DNA of 64,000 nucleotides, taken from the NCBI GenBank assembly GCA_009773765.1, contig WTWZ01000003.1, positions 1 to 64,000 on the forward strand, in the 5' to 3' direction. How positions within the stretch are numbered: position 1 is the stretch's first letter; each line of letters opens with the position of its first letter. Shown here one piece after another: positions 26,024-36,722 of this stretch. The translations under genes were made by a program, and so were the position numbers. Source of the DNA: Prolixibacteraceae bacterium (GTDB taxonomy: Bacteria; Bacteroidota; Bacteroidia; Bacteroidales; Prolixibacteraceae). The notes beneath the pieces are model-generated. The model had not been told where the DNA came from. It was given only the letters and a program-made list of their open reading frames with translations, and searched no databases.

Positions 26024-28358
26024 GCCCTTTGCCCCGGTATGTTTTTACCCTGGGTTGCTGAAAGCTTTGCATTTCCTTTGGATTTTCGCTGGCTACAGCC
26101 TGAAGTTTGCCGCCTCCTGAAATCTCAAATTCAACAGGTATTTCGGCATCGGGAACCAGCAACCCGTTTTCATCAAGCACTTCAATATTGAAATAAGCCA
26201 GGTCGTTTTGCACTCCAGGAAAAGTATTTTCCTCAACAGATATTTTAAGTTGTGCAGGTTTTCCGGTGGTTTTCAGCGACTGGCGAACCACTTCTTTCCC
26301 ATCTTTGAACCCGATGGCTGCCAGTTCGCCGGGTTGATAAGGTACTTCGAATTGAGCTGTTAATTTGGTTTCTTCTGATACTTTTTTAGCGCCTATTACT
26401 TCACCATTCAATTCCAGCCTGACTTCATCGCAACGAGAATAGACAGAAACCTGCAGCGGTGTTCCTTCGTAGTCTTCCCAATTCCAGCTTTTCCAGTTAT
26501 TGGGCCAGCCCCAGAAACTGACAATTTCCTTTCGGCCATCAGGAATTGGATAATGTACCAGCATTTCCAAACCGCTGTTACGCCAGATCACATCGCGGAA
26601 ATACATTTGCGGCTTTTTAAAACCTAAAATGCTGATATCGCCGCTGTTGTTAATGAACCACGGCCAGGGTGGCAGAAATTTTGTTGTGTCGTTGTCAAGT
26701 TTAGAACTGCCAATTCCTGATTCTCCGAGGTGGTCCATACCTGTCCAAACAAAATCTCCGATTACAAACGGATGTTTTTCAACCTGTTGCCAGTTTTCAA
26801 AAGCTTCGAGCGCTATCGATTCTGAACCAATCATTATCCGGTCTGGAAATTTTTCGTGGTCGGGTTCGTACTGTTTCCATTGGTAGTTGTAACTGTGCAC
26901 ATCCATAAGCGCGAAGACAGGTTCGGTATCTTCCCATGTTTTTCCCGGGTTGTCCCAGAAACTGCAAACAGCCTGGGTAACCGGACGGGTTTTATCGAAT
27001 TCCAATACTTTTTCCCTCAGCTTCCTGAAAATTTCCAGCCCGGAAGAATCGGCGCGTTCCTGAATTTCGTTGCCCACACTCCAGATGATAACCGATGGAT
27101 GGTTACGGTCGCGTTTTACCATTGCCTCAATGTCTTTTTCCCACCACTGGTCGAAATACAGGTTGTAATCCTGCGGATTTTTTGGTTTTTGCCAATGGTC
27201 GAAAGATTCGTCTATCACCAGCATTCCCAATTGGTCGCAGGCGTCGAGAAAGGTTTTCGATGGCGGATTGTGTGCCGTGCGAATCGCATTGAAGCCATTT
27301 TCTTTCATGATTTTTACCCTGCGGTATTCTGCAGTATGAAAAGTTGCTGCACCCAGCGCTCCGTTGTCGTGGTGCAAACAGCCGCCTTTTAATTCAACTG
27401 GCTGCCCGTTCAGTAAAAACCCTTTTTCTGCTGAAAATTCAATCGAGCGAATTCCGAAAGTAGCAGAATACTTATCCATGGCTTTGCCATTCAAGCTCAC
27501 TTCGGTAACAGCTTCGTACATATTGGGATTTTCGGGAGACCAAAGCGCCGGTTGCCCGATTTCAAATTTTTGCTCAGCCAGGGCAGTATTGCCGGTAAAC
27601 GGGTCGATGGTTGTAATTGCTTTTATTTCGGTTTTATTTGCAGGTGATTTTATGGTGGTGGAAACAACCAGTTTTCCTGTTTTATTCGCCGGATTTGCGA
27701 TATTGATTTTGAAATTCACATTAGCTTTTTCATTTGAAACTTCGGGCGTGGTTACTGCAATGCCCCAAACGGGAATGAAAACTTTGCCGGTTTTAACCAG
27801 TGTTACATCGCGGTAAATTCCGGAACCGCTGTACCAGCGCGAGTTTTTGCCTTCGTTTTTCACCTGGACTGCCAAAACATTGCCTTGTCCGGCAGGATTA
27901 AGGTGTGGCGTTAAATCGAATGAAAAAGCTGTGTATCCGTACGCGTGTTTGCCAAGATGTTGCCCGTTGAGCCAAACATCGGCATTCATGTAAACGCCAT
28001 CGAAAAGAATATTTATGATTTTGCCCTCATCTGCTTTTTCAAGGGTGAAATGTTTGCGGTACCATGCAGTTCCGCCAACCACATGTCCGGTGGAAATTCC
28101 ACCTTCGCTTTCTTCGGAAAACGGGCCGATTTGTTTTACACCCTCTTTTGCAGGTAAATCTTCGATGCTGTAATCGTGGGGCAAATCGAGCGTGCGCCAA
28201 TCCGAGTCATTAAAAGAGGGAAGTTCGGCGCTTTCAACATCAGCCCGGATAAATTTCCAGCCGGTGTTAAAATTGGTTTCGCGTTCTGTTTTTTGCCGGG
28301 TACACGATAAAAGTGCCGGAATTAAGACAACAATAAGAATTAAAAATTTGATTTTCAT
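25926..28358 (-). CDS. Glycoside hydrolase family 2 (beta-galactosidase-like) lipoprotein
   Basis: 810 residues. Lipoprotein signal ending LLSC (Cys19). The sugar-binding jelly-roll starts at GWKFIRADVESAELPSF; the TIM barrel holds IIWSVGNEIQERAD (acid/base Glu) and MIGSESIALEAF (nucleophile Glu); then a DUF4982-like region (GWPNNWKSWNWEDYEG) and an Ig-like C-terminal domain. It acts outside or at the cell surface on beta-linked sugars. The last residues (GLQPGTGTFQSP) come from a repeated palindromic sequence, and a decayed copy of the 3' end follows the gene. Confidence 0.9.
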   Translation of the reverse strand: MKIKFLILIVVLIPALLSCTRQKTERETNFNTGWKFIRADVESAELPSFNDSDWRTLDLPHDYSIEDLPAKEGVKQIGPFSEESEGGISTGHVVGGTAWYRKHFTLEKADEGKIINILFDGVYMNADVWLNGQHLGKHAYGYTAFSFDLTPHLNPAGQGNVLAVQVKNEGKNSRWYSGSGIYRDVTLVKTGKVFIPVWGIAVTTPEVSNEKANVNFKINIANPANKTGKLVVSTTIKSPANKTEIKAITTIDPFTGNTALAEQKFEIGQPALWSPENPNMYEAVTEVSLNGKAMDKYSATFGIRSIEFSAEKGFLLNGQPVELKGGCLHHDNGALGAATFHTAEYRRVKIMKENGFNAIRTAHNPPSKTFLDACDQLGMLVIDESFDHWQKPKNPQDYNLYFDQWWEKDIEAMVKRDRNHPSVIIWSVGNEIQERADSSGLEIFRKLREKVLEFDKTRPVTQAVCSFWDNPGKTWEDTEPVFALMDVHSYNYQWKQYEPDHEKFPDRIMIGSESIALEAFENWQQVEKHPFVIGDFVWTGMDHLGESGIGSSKLDNDTTKFLPPWPWFINNSGDISILGFKKPQMYFRDVIWRNSGLEMLVHYPIPDGRKEIVSFWGWPNNWKSWNWEDYEGTPLQVSVYSRCDEVRLELNGEVIGAKKVSEETKLTAQFEVPYQPGELAAIGFKDGKEVVRQSLKTTGKPAQLKISVEENTFPGVQNDLAYFNIEVLDENGLLVPDAEIPVEFEISGGGKLQAVASENPKEMQSFQQPRVKTYRGKGQLILRLDETGSEIQVTAKSEGLQPGTGTFQSP

Positions 28359-28494
28359 TGGTTTATGGTTTAAACTATTTATAAATTGTGTAATCGATTT
28401 TCATTAAATAAGTTAAATAAGGTTTATCCTCTATATGTAAATTATTGGTTACTAAGGTTTAAAAACAAAAATAAGGTTTTAAAGAAGTTATAAA

Positions 28495-29859
28495 TCATTT
28501 CACAACCACCGTTTTCACATTCATAAATTCCTTGATTCCGTGGGTTGAAAGCTCGCGCCCGTAACCACTGGTTTTTATTCCTCCAAATGGTAACCGCGGG
28601 TCCGATTTCACAAAATCGTTTACAAAACAACAGCCGACTTCCAATAAATTTTCAGCGATTTTTTCTCCGTTTTTTAAATCTCTGGTGAAAACTGCTGCCC
28701 CCAAACCAAATTCTGTGTCATTGGCAACTTTTATCGCCTCTGCTTCGTTTTTCACCCTGATTACCGAAGCCACCGGGCCAAACAATTCTTCATCGTAAGC
28801 AGGCATTCCGGGTTTTACATTTTCAAGAATGGTGGGCGGATAAAAAGCCCCTTTACGGTTTGGGATTTCACCTCCCAAAACAATTTCGGCCCCTGTTTTT
28901 ACTGAATTTACAACCTGCTGATGCAATTCGTTGCGCAAATCCTTTCTGGCCATCGGCCCCATTGTAGTCTCCGAATCACACGGATCGCCAAAAATTGCCT
29001 GATTCATTTCCTGGGCAAAATATTCAAGAAATTCAGTATAAACTTCGCCAACAACTATAAACCGTTTGGCAGCAATACAACTTTGCCCGGCGTTTAGCAA
29101 CCGACTGGTAGCGCAAATTTTAGCTGCTTTTTCCAGTTCGGCATCTTCAAGAATAATGTACGGGTCGCTGCCTCCCAGTTCCAAAACACATTTTTTTAAA
29201 ACGCTTCCGGCAATTGCAGCAACACTTTTTCCGGCAGGGGTACTGCCCGTTAAACTCACTGCTTTTATTGCCGGGTGCCGAATTACATTCTCCACCTGTT
29301 TACTTGCTATCAATAAAGTACGAAATACATTTTCGGGAAAACCGGCTTCACGAACCATCTCTTCAATAGCCATTGCACAGCCCGGAACATTACTTGCATG
29401 TTTCAGTACCGCTGTGTTTCCGGCCATTAATGTTGGCGCTAAAAACCTGAAAACCTGCCAGAAAGGAAAGTTCCACGGCATTACTGCCAGAATTGTCCCA
29501 AGTGGCTGATATGAAATATACGAGCGAAACGCTTCTGTTTCAATATGTTCATTTTCCAAAAAACTTTCCGCATATTGGGCGTAATATTCGCAACCCCACG
29601 CACATTTTTCAATTTCAGCAACTCCTTCCTTTACCACCTTCCCCATTTCGATTGCCATTAACCGGGCAAGTTCCTCTTTTCTGCTCCTTAAAACCGTGGA
29701 AAGGTTTTGCATACATGAAGCCCTTTGGCTAAAAGAAGTTGATTTCCACTGTTGCCAGGTTTTGTTGGTTGAATTAATTATTTTTTCAACTCCCTTTTCG
29801 GAATGTGTTTCGTAAGATTCAATGATTTTCCCCGTAGCCGGATTTACCGATTTCAACAT
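28495..29859 (-). CDS. NAD(P)-dependent succinate-semialdehyde/aldehyde dehydrogenase
   Basis: 454 residues, close to the ~455-residue SSADH class. PWNFPFWQVFRF, the catalytic Glu in LELGGSDPYI, the catalytic Cys in NAGQSCIAAKRFIV, and the ending LPFGGIKTSGYGREL are present. It oxidises an aldehyde such as succinate semialdehyde to the acid. The 135 nt upstream of GH2 and this gene's stop are AT-rich; they may share a transcript, but function gives no reason for it. Confidence 0.9.
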   Translation of the reverse strand: MLKSVNPATGKIIESYETHSEKGVEKIINSTNKTWQQWKSTSFSQRASCMQNLSTVLRSRKEELARLMAIEMGKVVKEGVAEIEKCAWGCEYYAQYAESFLENEHIETEAFRSYISYQPLGTILAVMPWNFPFWQVFRFLAPTLMAGNTAVLKHASNVPGCAMAIEEMVREAGFPENVFRTLLIASKQVENVIRHPAIKAVSLTGSTPAGKSVAAIAGSVLKKCVLELGGSDPYIILEDAELEKAAKICATSRLLNAGQSCIAAKRFIVVGEVYTEFLEYFAQEMNQAIFGDPCDSETTMGPMARKDLRNELHQQVVNSVKTGAEIVLGGEIPNRKGAFYPPTILENVKPGMPAYDEELFGPVASVIRVKNEAEAIKVANDTEFGLGAAVFTRDLKNGEKIAENLLEVGCCFVNDFVKSDPRLPFGGIKTSGYGRELSTHGIKEFMNVKTVVVK

Positions 29860-30076
29860 AACCGCAGTATTTGATTTTGAAAATTAAAATTAACAAAAAA
29901 TAGTACGATAAAAAGCCCTGTATGGTTTTCGGGAAGAACACTGGTTAAAAAATTAAAACGGCAATCCGGATGGCATCCTGATTGCAGATGCCGTCCGAAT
30001 TAACTCATTGGCACTTCGATTGCCAGTAATTTTGAGTTCTTAATGAATTTAATTTCCAGTATTCCTGCAAAGTCCC

Positions 30077-30107
30077 AAACGCCGGTTGTTTAAAACCGGC
30101 GTTTTTT
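30077..30107. terminator. Strong 11-bp hairpin near the OsmC gene
   Basis: AAACGCCGGTT (30077-30087) pairs exactly with AACCGGCGTTT (30094-30104) around a 6-nt loop. A T-run follows on the plus strand, while the flanking genes both run on the minus strand; on that strand it lies 41 nt after the osmC stop without a U-tract. It probably still ends the osmC transcript. The rest of 29860-30076 shows only an imperfect ACGGCA...TGCCGT pair. Confidence 0.5.
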
Positions 30108-30144
30108 ATAAACAAGTTCAACTTTTTATCCTAAGGAACCAAAA

Positions 30145-30561
30145 TTATTCCACTATCCTGATTTCAGTTACTATTTCCATTGTCTTTTTGTATGCAGCAG
30201 TTACCCCGCAATAGGTAGTTTCTGAGAGTTTAACTGCCTTTTCGAGCTTGTCCATTGGTAAATTTTTCCCCTTAAACTGGTAAATCACTTTCATTTTTGT
30301 GTAATGTTTCGGGTGTTCGTCGGTCACATCGGCTTCAACAATTACATTAAAAGCTTCGGGCACGACTTTCATTTTTTTCAGAACCCTGATTACATCAATA
30401 CCTGTGCAACCAGCCAGTGCGGTTAACATCAGTTTTTTGGGGCGGGGGCCGAGATCGCTTCCACCTGATTCTTCGGTTGCATCAACAATTACTTTGTGCC
30501 CGTCCATATCGCCTTCGAAAGCAACTTTATCCGTCCAGGCCATATCTACAATATGCTTCAT
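30145..30561 (-). CDS. OsmC family peroxiredoxin-like protein
   Basis: 138 residues. Two conserved cysteines, Cys52 (LAGCTGIDV) and Cys118 (TTYCGVTAA), are the peroxidatic pair of OsmC/Ohr proteins, which reduce peroxides in the cytosol. GGSDLGPRPKKLML matches the YhfA/OsmC branch rather than Ohr. It is divergent from the Crp/Fnr gene across a 155-nt region. Confidence 0.9.
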   Translation of the reverse strand: MKHIVDMAWTDKVAFEGDMDGHKVIVDATEESGGSDLGPRPKKLMLTALAGCTGIDVIRVLKKMKVVPEAFNVIVEADVTDEHPKHYTKMKVIYQFKGKNLPMDKLEKAVKLSETTYCGVTAAYKKTMEIVTEIRIVE

Positions 30562-30658
30562 ATTATGTTGTTTTTAAATAGTTTTCTTTTATTTTGCGGC
30601 GTAAATTTAGTGCATCTGTAAATCTGAATAAGCAGCTTATAAATTAAACACTAAATTG

Positions 30659-30681
30659 TATCTTTAAACGTATCTTAAACG
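30659..30681. promoter_or_regulatory. Tandem TATCTTTAAACG repeat in the osmC-crp divergent region
   Basis: TATCTTTAAACG (30659-30670) is followed at once by TATCTTAAACG (30671-30681), differing by one T. It sits 36-58 nt upstream of the Crp/Fnr ATG. It could be a regulator site for either divergent gene, but direct repeats of this size also arise by chance in AT-rich DNA. Confidence 0.3.
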
Positions 30682-30716
30682 CGATTTGTTTATAGTTAAA
30701 TTTTTAAACCAGGAAA

Positions 30717-31418
30717 ATGAGAAGTATAATAAAAAGACCTGTTGAGCAGGAAACCGATTTAAGTGGATTTCAACTGTTCCATAAATTAACGGAAGAAGAA
30801 TTTAACCGCCTGAATTTTGATAAAACCTGTTCGATGTACAAAAAAGGCACAATTATTTACCGCGAAGGAAGCCGGTTGACAGGGTTCTACTGCGTAACAC
30901 GCGGTATTGTAAAGATTTTTAAAACCGGGATCGACGGGAAGGAACAAATCATTCGTTTTGCCAAGCGGGGCGAAATTATTGCTTACCGCTCATTATTGAG
31001 CCAGGAATTGGCCTGCACCACTGCAAAAGTAATCGACGAAGCCATTTTGTGCCATGTCCCTTATCAAACATTGCTTTTTCTGATTCAGAACAACTGGCAG
31101 TTCTCGCACCACATGCTGCAGATTGTTTGCCGCGAATTGCGCGAAGCCAACGATTACATTACCGACATCGCACAGAAAACCGTCAGGGAGCGATTGGCCG
31201 AGGTTCTTTTGCTTTTAAAGGAAAACTTTGAACTCGACAACCAGAATACGCTTCAGATTTCGCTTACCCGCGAAGAGCTGGCCAATATGGTGGGAACTGC
31301 AACCGAATCGGTTATCCGCCTGCTTTCTGAATTTAAACAGGATAAACTGATTGAATTACAGGGGCGCAAAATAAAATTCCTTGATATTGCAAGTTTACGG
31401 CGGGTATCCAACATTTAA
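30717..31418 (+). CDS. Crp/Fnr family transcriptional regulator
   Basis: 233 residues. An N-terminal cNMP-type beta barrel (GTIIYREGSRLTGFYCVTRG) leads via a long helix (REANDYITDIAQKTVRERLAEVLLLL) to a winged helix whose recognition helix is TREELANMVGTATESVIRLLSEF. No N-terminal cysteine cluster of the FNR oxygen sensor is seen, so a 4Fe-4S switch is unlikely. It lies between osmC and katG-side genes, and may control the redox cluster; that is inference. Confidence 0.9.
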   Translation: MRSIIKRPVEQETDLSGFQLFHKLTEEEFNRLNFDKTCSMYKKGTIIYREGSRLTGFYCVTRGIVKIFKTGIDGKEQIIRFAKRGEIIAYRSLLSQELACTTAKVIDEAILCHVPYQTLLFLIQNNWQFSHHMLQIVCRELREANDYITDIAQKTVRERLAEVLLLLKENFELDNQNTLQISLTREELANMVGTATESVIRLLSEFKQDKLIELQGRKIKFLDIASLRRVSNI

Positions 31419-31423
31419 CCCTA

Positions 31424-32203
31424 ATGCAGGAACGGCATAAAAACAAACTACTGTATTTTGATGAACAGGCATTGACCACGCTAAAATTTGTGATCCCGTT
31501 TATTGCTGATTTTGTGAAACCTCACAGCCAAACTACTGTTCTTGAAATTGGCTGCGGCGAAGCAGGAAACCTGAAACCCTTTCTGGATTTGGGATGCCAG
31601 TGTACCGGAATCGATATTTCGCGCGGGCGGATCGAACTGGCGAAAGAGTTTTACAAAAACCACCCCAACCAGCAAAACCTTTCTTTAATTTGCGAAGATA
31701 TTTACAAAGTTAACCCAGTTAAAAAATACGACCTGATAATTATGCGCGATGTAATTGAACACATTCCGAACCAGAAAAAATTAATGACTTTTGTAAAAAG
31801 CTTTCTGAAACCGGAAGGAAAATTTTTTCTGGCATTTCCACCGTGGCAAAACCCGTTTGGGGGGCACCAGCAAATATGCCAGAATAAAATATTATCTAAA
31901 TTACCGTGGTTTCACCTGCTCCCAAAAGCACTTTACACCTTTGTCCTGAAAATTGCCGGTGAAAGCGAAGATACCGTCACTGCCCTGCTTGAAATTAAAG
32001 GCACCGGTATTTCTGTCGAAAGATTTGAGCAAATATTAAAACACGGGAATTACAAAACAGAAAAGCGGATTTTTTATATGATAAACCCCAATTACGAAAC
32101 CAAATTTGGCATTAAACCCCGTAAACAAACTAATTTAATTTCTTCAATTCCCTGGGTTCGTAATTTTTTTACAACGGCTATGTATTACCTGGTTTCGAAA
32201 TAG
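31424..32203 (+). CDS. Class I SAM-dependent methyltransferase
   Basis: 259 residues. The SAM-binding motif VLEIGCGEAGNLKPFLDLG is near residue 38, with DIS (acidic motif II), LICEDIY and DLIIMRDVIEHIP following. A C-terminal region rich in basic and aromatic residues probably binds the substrate, which is unknown. ATG at 31424, 5 nt after the crp-like stop, so the two are co-transcribed. Confidence 0.88.
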   Translation: MQERHKNKLLYFDEQALTTLKFVIPFIADFVKPHSQTTVLEIGCGEAGNLKPFLDLGCQCTGIDISRGRIELAKEFYKNHPNQQNLSLICEDIYKVNPVKKYDLIIMRDVIEHIPNQKKLMTFVKSFLKPEGKFFLAFPPWQNPFGGHQQICQNKILSKLPWFHLLPKALYTFVLKIAGESEDTVTALLEIKGTGISVERFEQILKHGNYKTEKRIFYMINPNYETKFGIKPRKQTNLISSIPWVRNFFTTAMYYLVSK

Positions 32204-32237
32204 AATTTCACTAATGGTCATTGAAATTACTGATTAA

Positions 32238-34520
<2,283 letters not shown>

Positions 34521-34546
34521 TTACAGTGTTGAATTATAATATTTGA

Positions 34547-34577
34547 AGGTGGCCTGGCAACGGGCTGCCTTTTTTTT
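34547..34577 (+). terminator. Rho-independent terminator of katG
   Basis: AGGTGGCC (34547-34554) pairs with GGCTGCCT (34563-34570) with two G-T pairs, loop of 8, followed by eight Ts (34570-34577). It starts 27 nt after the katG stop and lies before the convergent EnvC gene. Confidence 0.75.
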
Positions 34578-34595
34578 CAACATGCCACTCGTACT

Positions 34596-35786
34596 TTATC
34601 TCCCAATCCACTCTTCAGGGTTCAGTTTTTGGTTTTCGAGCCAAATTTGGAATTTCAGAACCGATTTGTTTCCATCGTCAACATCGGTAAAAATTGTGCC
34701 GATGGTTTGTTTTGTCGATACTTTATCTCCCATTTTAACTGTTGCCTCGCGCAGGTTTGAATAAACCGTGAGATATTTTCCATGCCTGATGATTACTGCG
34801 GTGTTTCCGCCGGCAATGCCAAAAATGCGGCTTACTTCGCCGTTAAAAATAGCCCGTACTTTTGCGCCTGCTTCTGTTGTAATGCTGATCCCGTTGTTGC
34901 GGGTTTGCACGTTGGCCAGTACCGGATGCTGGTTAATGCCAAAATGCTCGGTAACCACTCCCCTTTCAACCGGCCAGGGCAACCGCTTTTTGTTTTGTGA
35001 AAAATTATCGCTAACCAGTTTTTGCTCGGGCGTGAGTGAAAATCCAGTAGTTCCGGCGGCTTTGCTTTTACGGGCTTCTTCTTCAATTATTTTTTGTATT
35101 TCCCGTTCCAGCCGTTGTTCAATTTCGCGCTGTTGCTGCAGTTTTTTCCGCAGGCCCTGTTGTTCCTTCTGCAATTTTTTAACTTCTGCATTTTTCTGGG
35201 TTTTTTCCTGCGAGAGTTGCTGCGCTTCTTTTTTAGTATCGCTAACCAACTGAATTTTAATCAGTTTTTGTTGTTCAAGGGTTTCGGCCTTTTTATTTAA
35301 AACCTCCTGAATGGTTTCTATGATTTCGGCCTGTCCCTGGCGGTATTCTGTGTAATGTTTCATGTATAAATACCGCCGGTAAGCCTGGTTTGCATTTTCA
35401 GCCGACAGTAAAAAAAGGATTTGGTCGTAGGCATTCCGGTTGCGGAAAGCCGAACGGATTAATTCGGCGTACTCTTTTTTCAGATCTTTTATATCATCAT
35501 TCATTATCCTGACAACCAGGGTATTATTATCGATAAGCTGCTGATAAAGGTTAATCTCGCTGTTAATGGCCGAAATTACAGCGTTACGTTGTTCGATTTG
35601 CCGGTTTAACAACTGGAGCCGGTTTAACGATAATTTCTGGTTTTTTTGAACTTCGCTGAGCAGTTTTGTTGTGTATTTAATTTCATTTTCTGCTTCCTGC
35701 TTTTTCTTTTGCAATTCGTCAACCGACTGCGAAAAACCAATGAAACACTGAAACAAAAATAACCCTGTAACCAGCAAAACCCTCAT
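34596..35786 (-). CDS. EnvC-type murein hydrolase activator (degenerate M23 domain)
   Basis: 396 residues with a signal peptide (LLVTGLFLFQCFIGFSQS). Residues about 22-250 are coiled coil; the C-terminus is an M23/LytM fold (GAKVRAIFNGEVSRIFG, AVIIRHGKYLTVYSNL, LKFQIW). The metal ligands are missing: the usual GxDI aspartate is replaced in NNGISIT, and the HLHFE histidines by LKFQI. So it is probably a non-catalytic activator of cell-wall amidases, like EnvC. Last gene of the dut-TPR-DUF4292-EnvC operon. Confidence 0.9.
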   Translation of the reverse strand: MRVLLVTGLFLFQCFIGFSQSVDELQKKKQEAENEIKYTTKLLSEVQKNQKLSLNRLQLLNRQIEQRNAVISAINSEINLYQQLIDNNTLVVRIMNDDIKDLKKEYAELIRSAFRNRNAYDQILFLLSAENANQAYRRYLYMKHYTEYRQGQAEIIETIQEVLNKKAETLEQQKLIKIQLVSDTKKEAQQLSQEKTQKNAEVKKLQKEQQGLRKKLQQQREIEQRLEREIQKIIEEEARKSKAAGTTGFSLTPEQKLVSDNFSQNKKRLPWPVERGVVTEHFGINQHPVLANVQTRNNGISITTEAGAKVRAIFNGEVSRIFGIAGGNTAVIIRHGKYLTVYSNLREATVKMGDKVSTKQTIGTIFTDVDDGNKSVLKFQIWLENQKLNPEEWIGR

Positions 35787-35830
35787 TCTAAAACCTCAAT
35801 TTATTTGTGCGAATGTAACAGTTTAAGAAT

Positions 35831-36718
35831 TTAATTTACCCTGATTTGTTGATATTTTTCGGGAATTTTCAAATATAAAGAATCGATTTTTTCGGTTGAA
35901 AAACCGCTCATTCTTACTTTCAGAAAAACGCTGTCCGACCCTGAAACAAAGCTCATATTGATAGTGCCCGGATAATCTTTATTCAGTACTTTAACAAATT
36001 CATCAAAATTCATTTCCATTTTACGGCGGTTTGTTTTGTCTTCGATAAGTAATTTTGTAAGTGCAAAATTCGTTGGGTTAAAGTACATTTTTTGAAGTAT
36101 CAATGCATTATCATCGAGTCTTTTTAAACGTCTTTCAATTTTTCCTGTCCTGCCTTTTTCTTCCATCCTGAACACTTTTTTTTCTTTCTCAGATTGAAGT
36201 ACATACATACCCGATTCAACCGATGTGGTAAAAGTTTTAAAATCGCGGTCCTTTTCATCGTTTCTGTACGAAAATGCGTCGTTTGAAATTATGGCCTGAA
36301 TGGTATTAAAATCAAGGTCGATGTTCAGGAAATTGCTTAAAAAAGAGTAATCGTCAACAAAATAATTTTTTTCGATATAGTTTACATAAATAACGCTGTC
36401 GGGGGTAAGTAAAACACGCCCAACCGGAATATTTAATTTTGTAATTGACGCTAAAATCTTCTCGTCCCTGATTGTATTTAAACTGATCCTGAAAGAGGTT
36501 TTTGACTGGTTTCCGGTAAACTGGCAGTTAATGCGGCCAATGGATAAACTTTCGTAAGCCAGGCTGTTTTCTTCCTGGTTTTTAAGGAGTTTTTGCGTAC
36601 TTAAAGGTTTAATATTTGCTTTTGAGATTTCACGCGGCGCTTTACACGATGAAAACCCAAATGCAATCAGAAAAAAAGCAATGGCCCAAATACTGTATGA
36701 CGAATAAAACCTGTCCAT
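35831..36718 (-). CDS. DUF4292 lipoprotein
   Basis: 295 residues. Lipoprotein signal ending GFSSC (Cys25). The rest is a beta-rich fold with LLTPDSVIYVNYIEKNYF and the long DUF4292 pattern, which resembles LolA/LolB-like lipid-binding folds. Four bases separate it from the TPR gene upstream, 44 from EnvC downstream. A cell-envelope role is likely; the ligand is unknown. Confidence 0.85.
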   Translation of the reverse strand: MDRFYSSYSIWAIAFFLIAFGFSSCKAPREISKANIKPLSTQKLLKNQEENSLAYESLSIGRINCQFTGNQSKTSFRISLNTIRDEKILASITKLNIPVGRVLLTPDSVIYVNYIEKNYFVDDYSFLSNFLNIDLDFNTIQAIISNDAFSYRNDEKDRDFKTFTTSVESGMYVLQSEKEKKVFRMEEKGRTGKIERRLKRLDDNALILQKMYFNPTNFALTKLLIEDKTNRRKMEMNFDEFVKVLNKDYPGTINMSFVSGSDSVFLKVRMSGFSTEKIDSLYLKIPEKYQQIRVN

Positions 36719-36722
36719 CTTT

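Noticed and set aside
25712-26030. CRISPR array or insertion sequence
   Set aside because: Only two diverged copies of a long unit, no short regular repeats, no cas or transposase genes; the unit is explained by a GH2 3'-end duplication.
30717-31418. FNR-type 4Fe-4S oxygen sensor
   Set aside because: The N-terminal cysteine cluster of FNR is absent; the cysteines are scattered.
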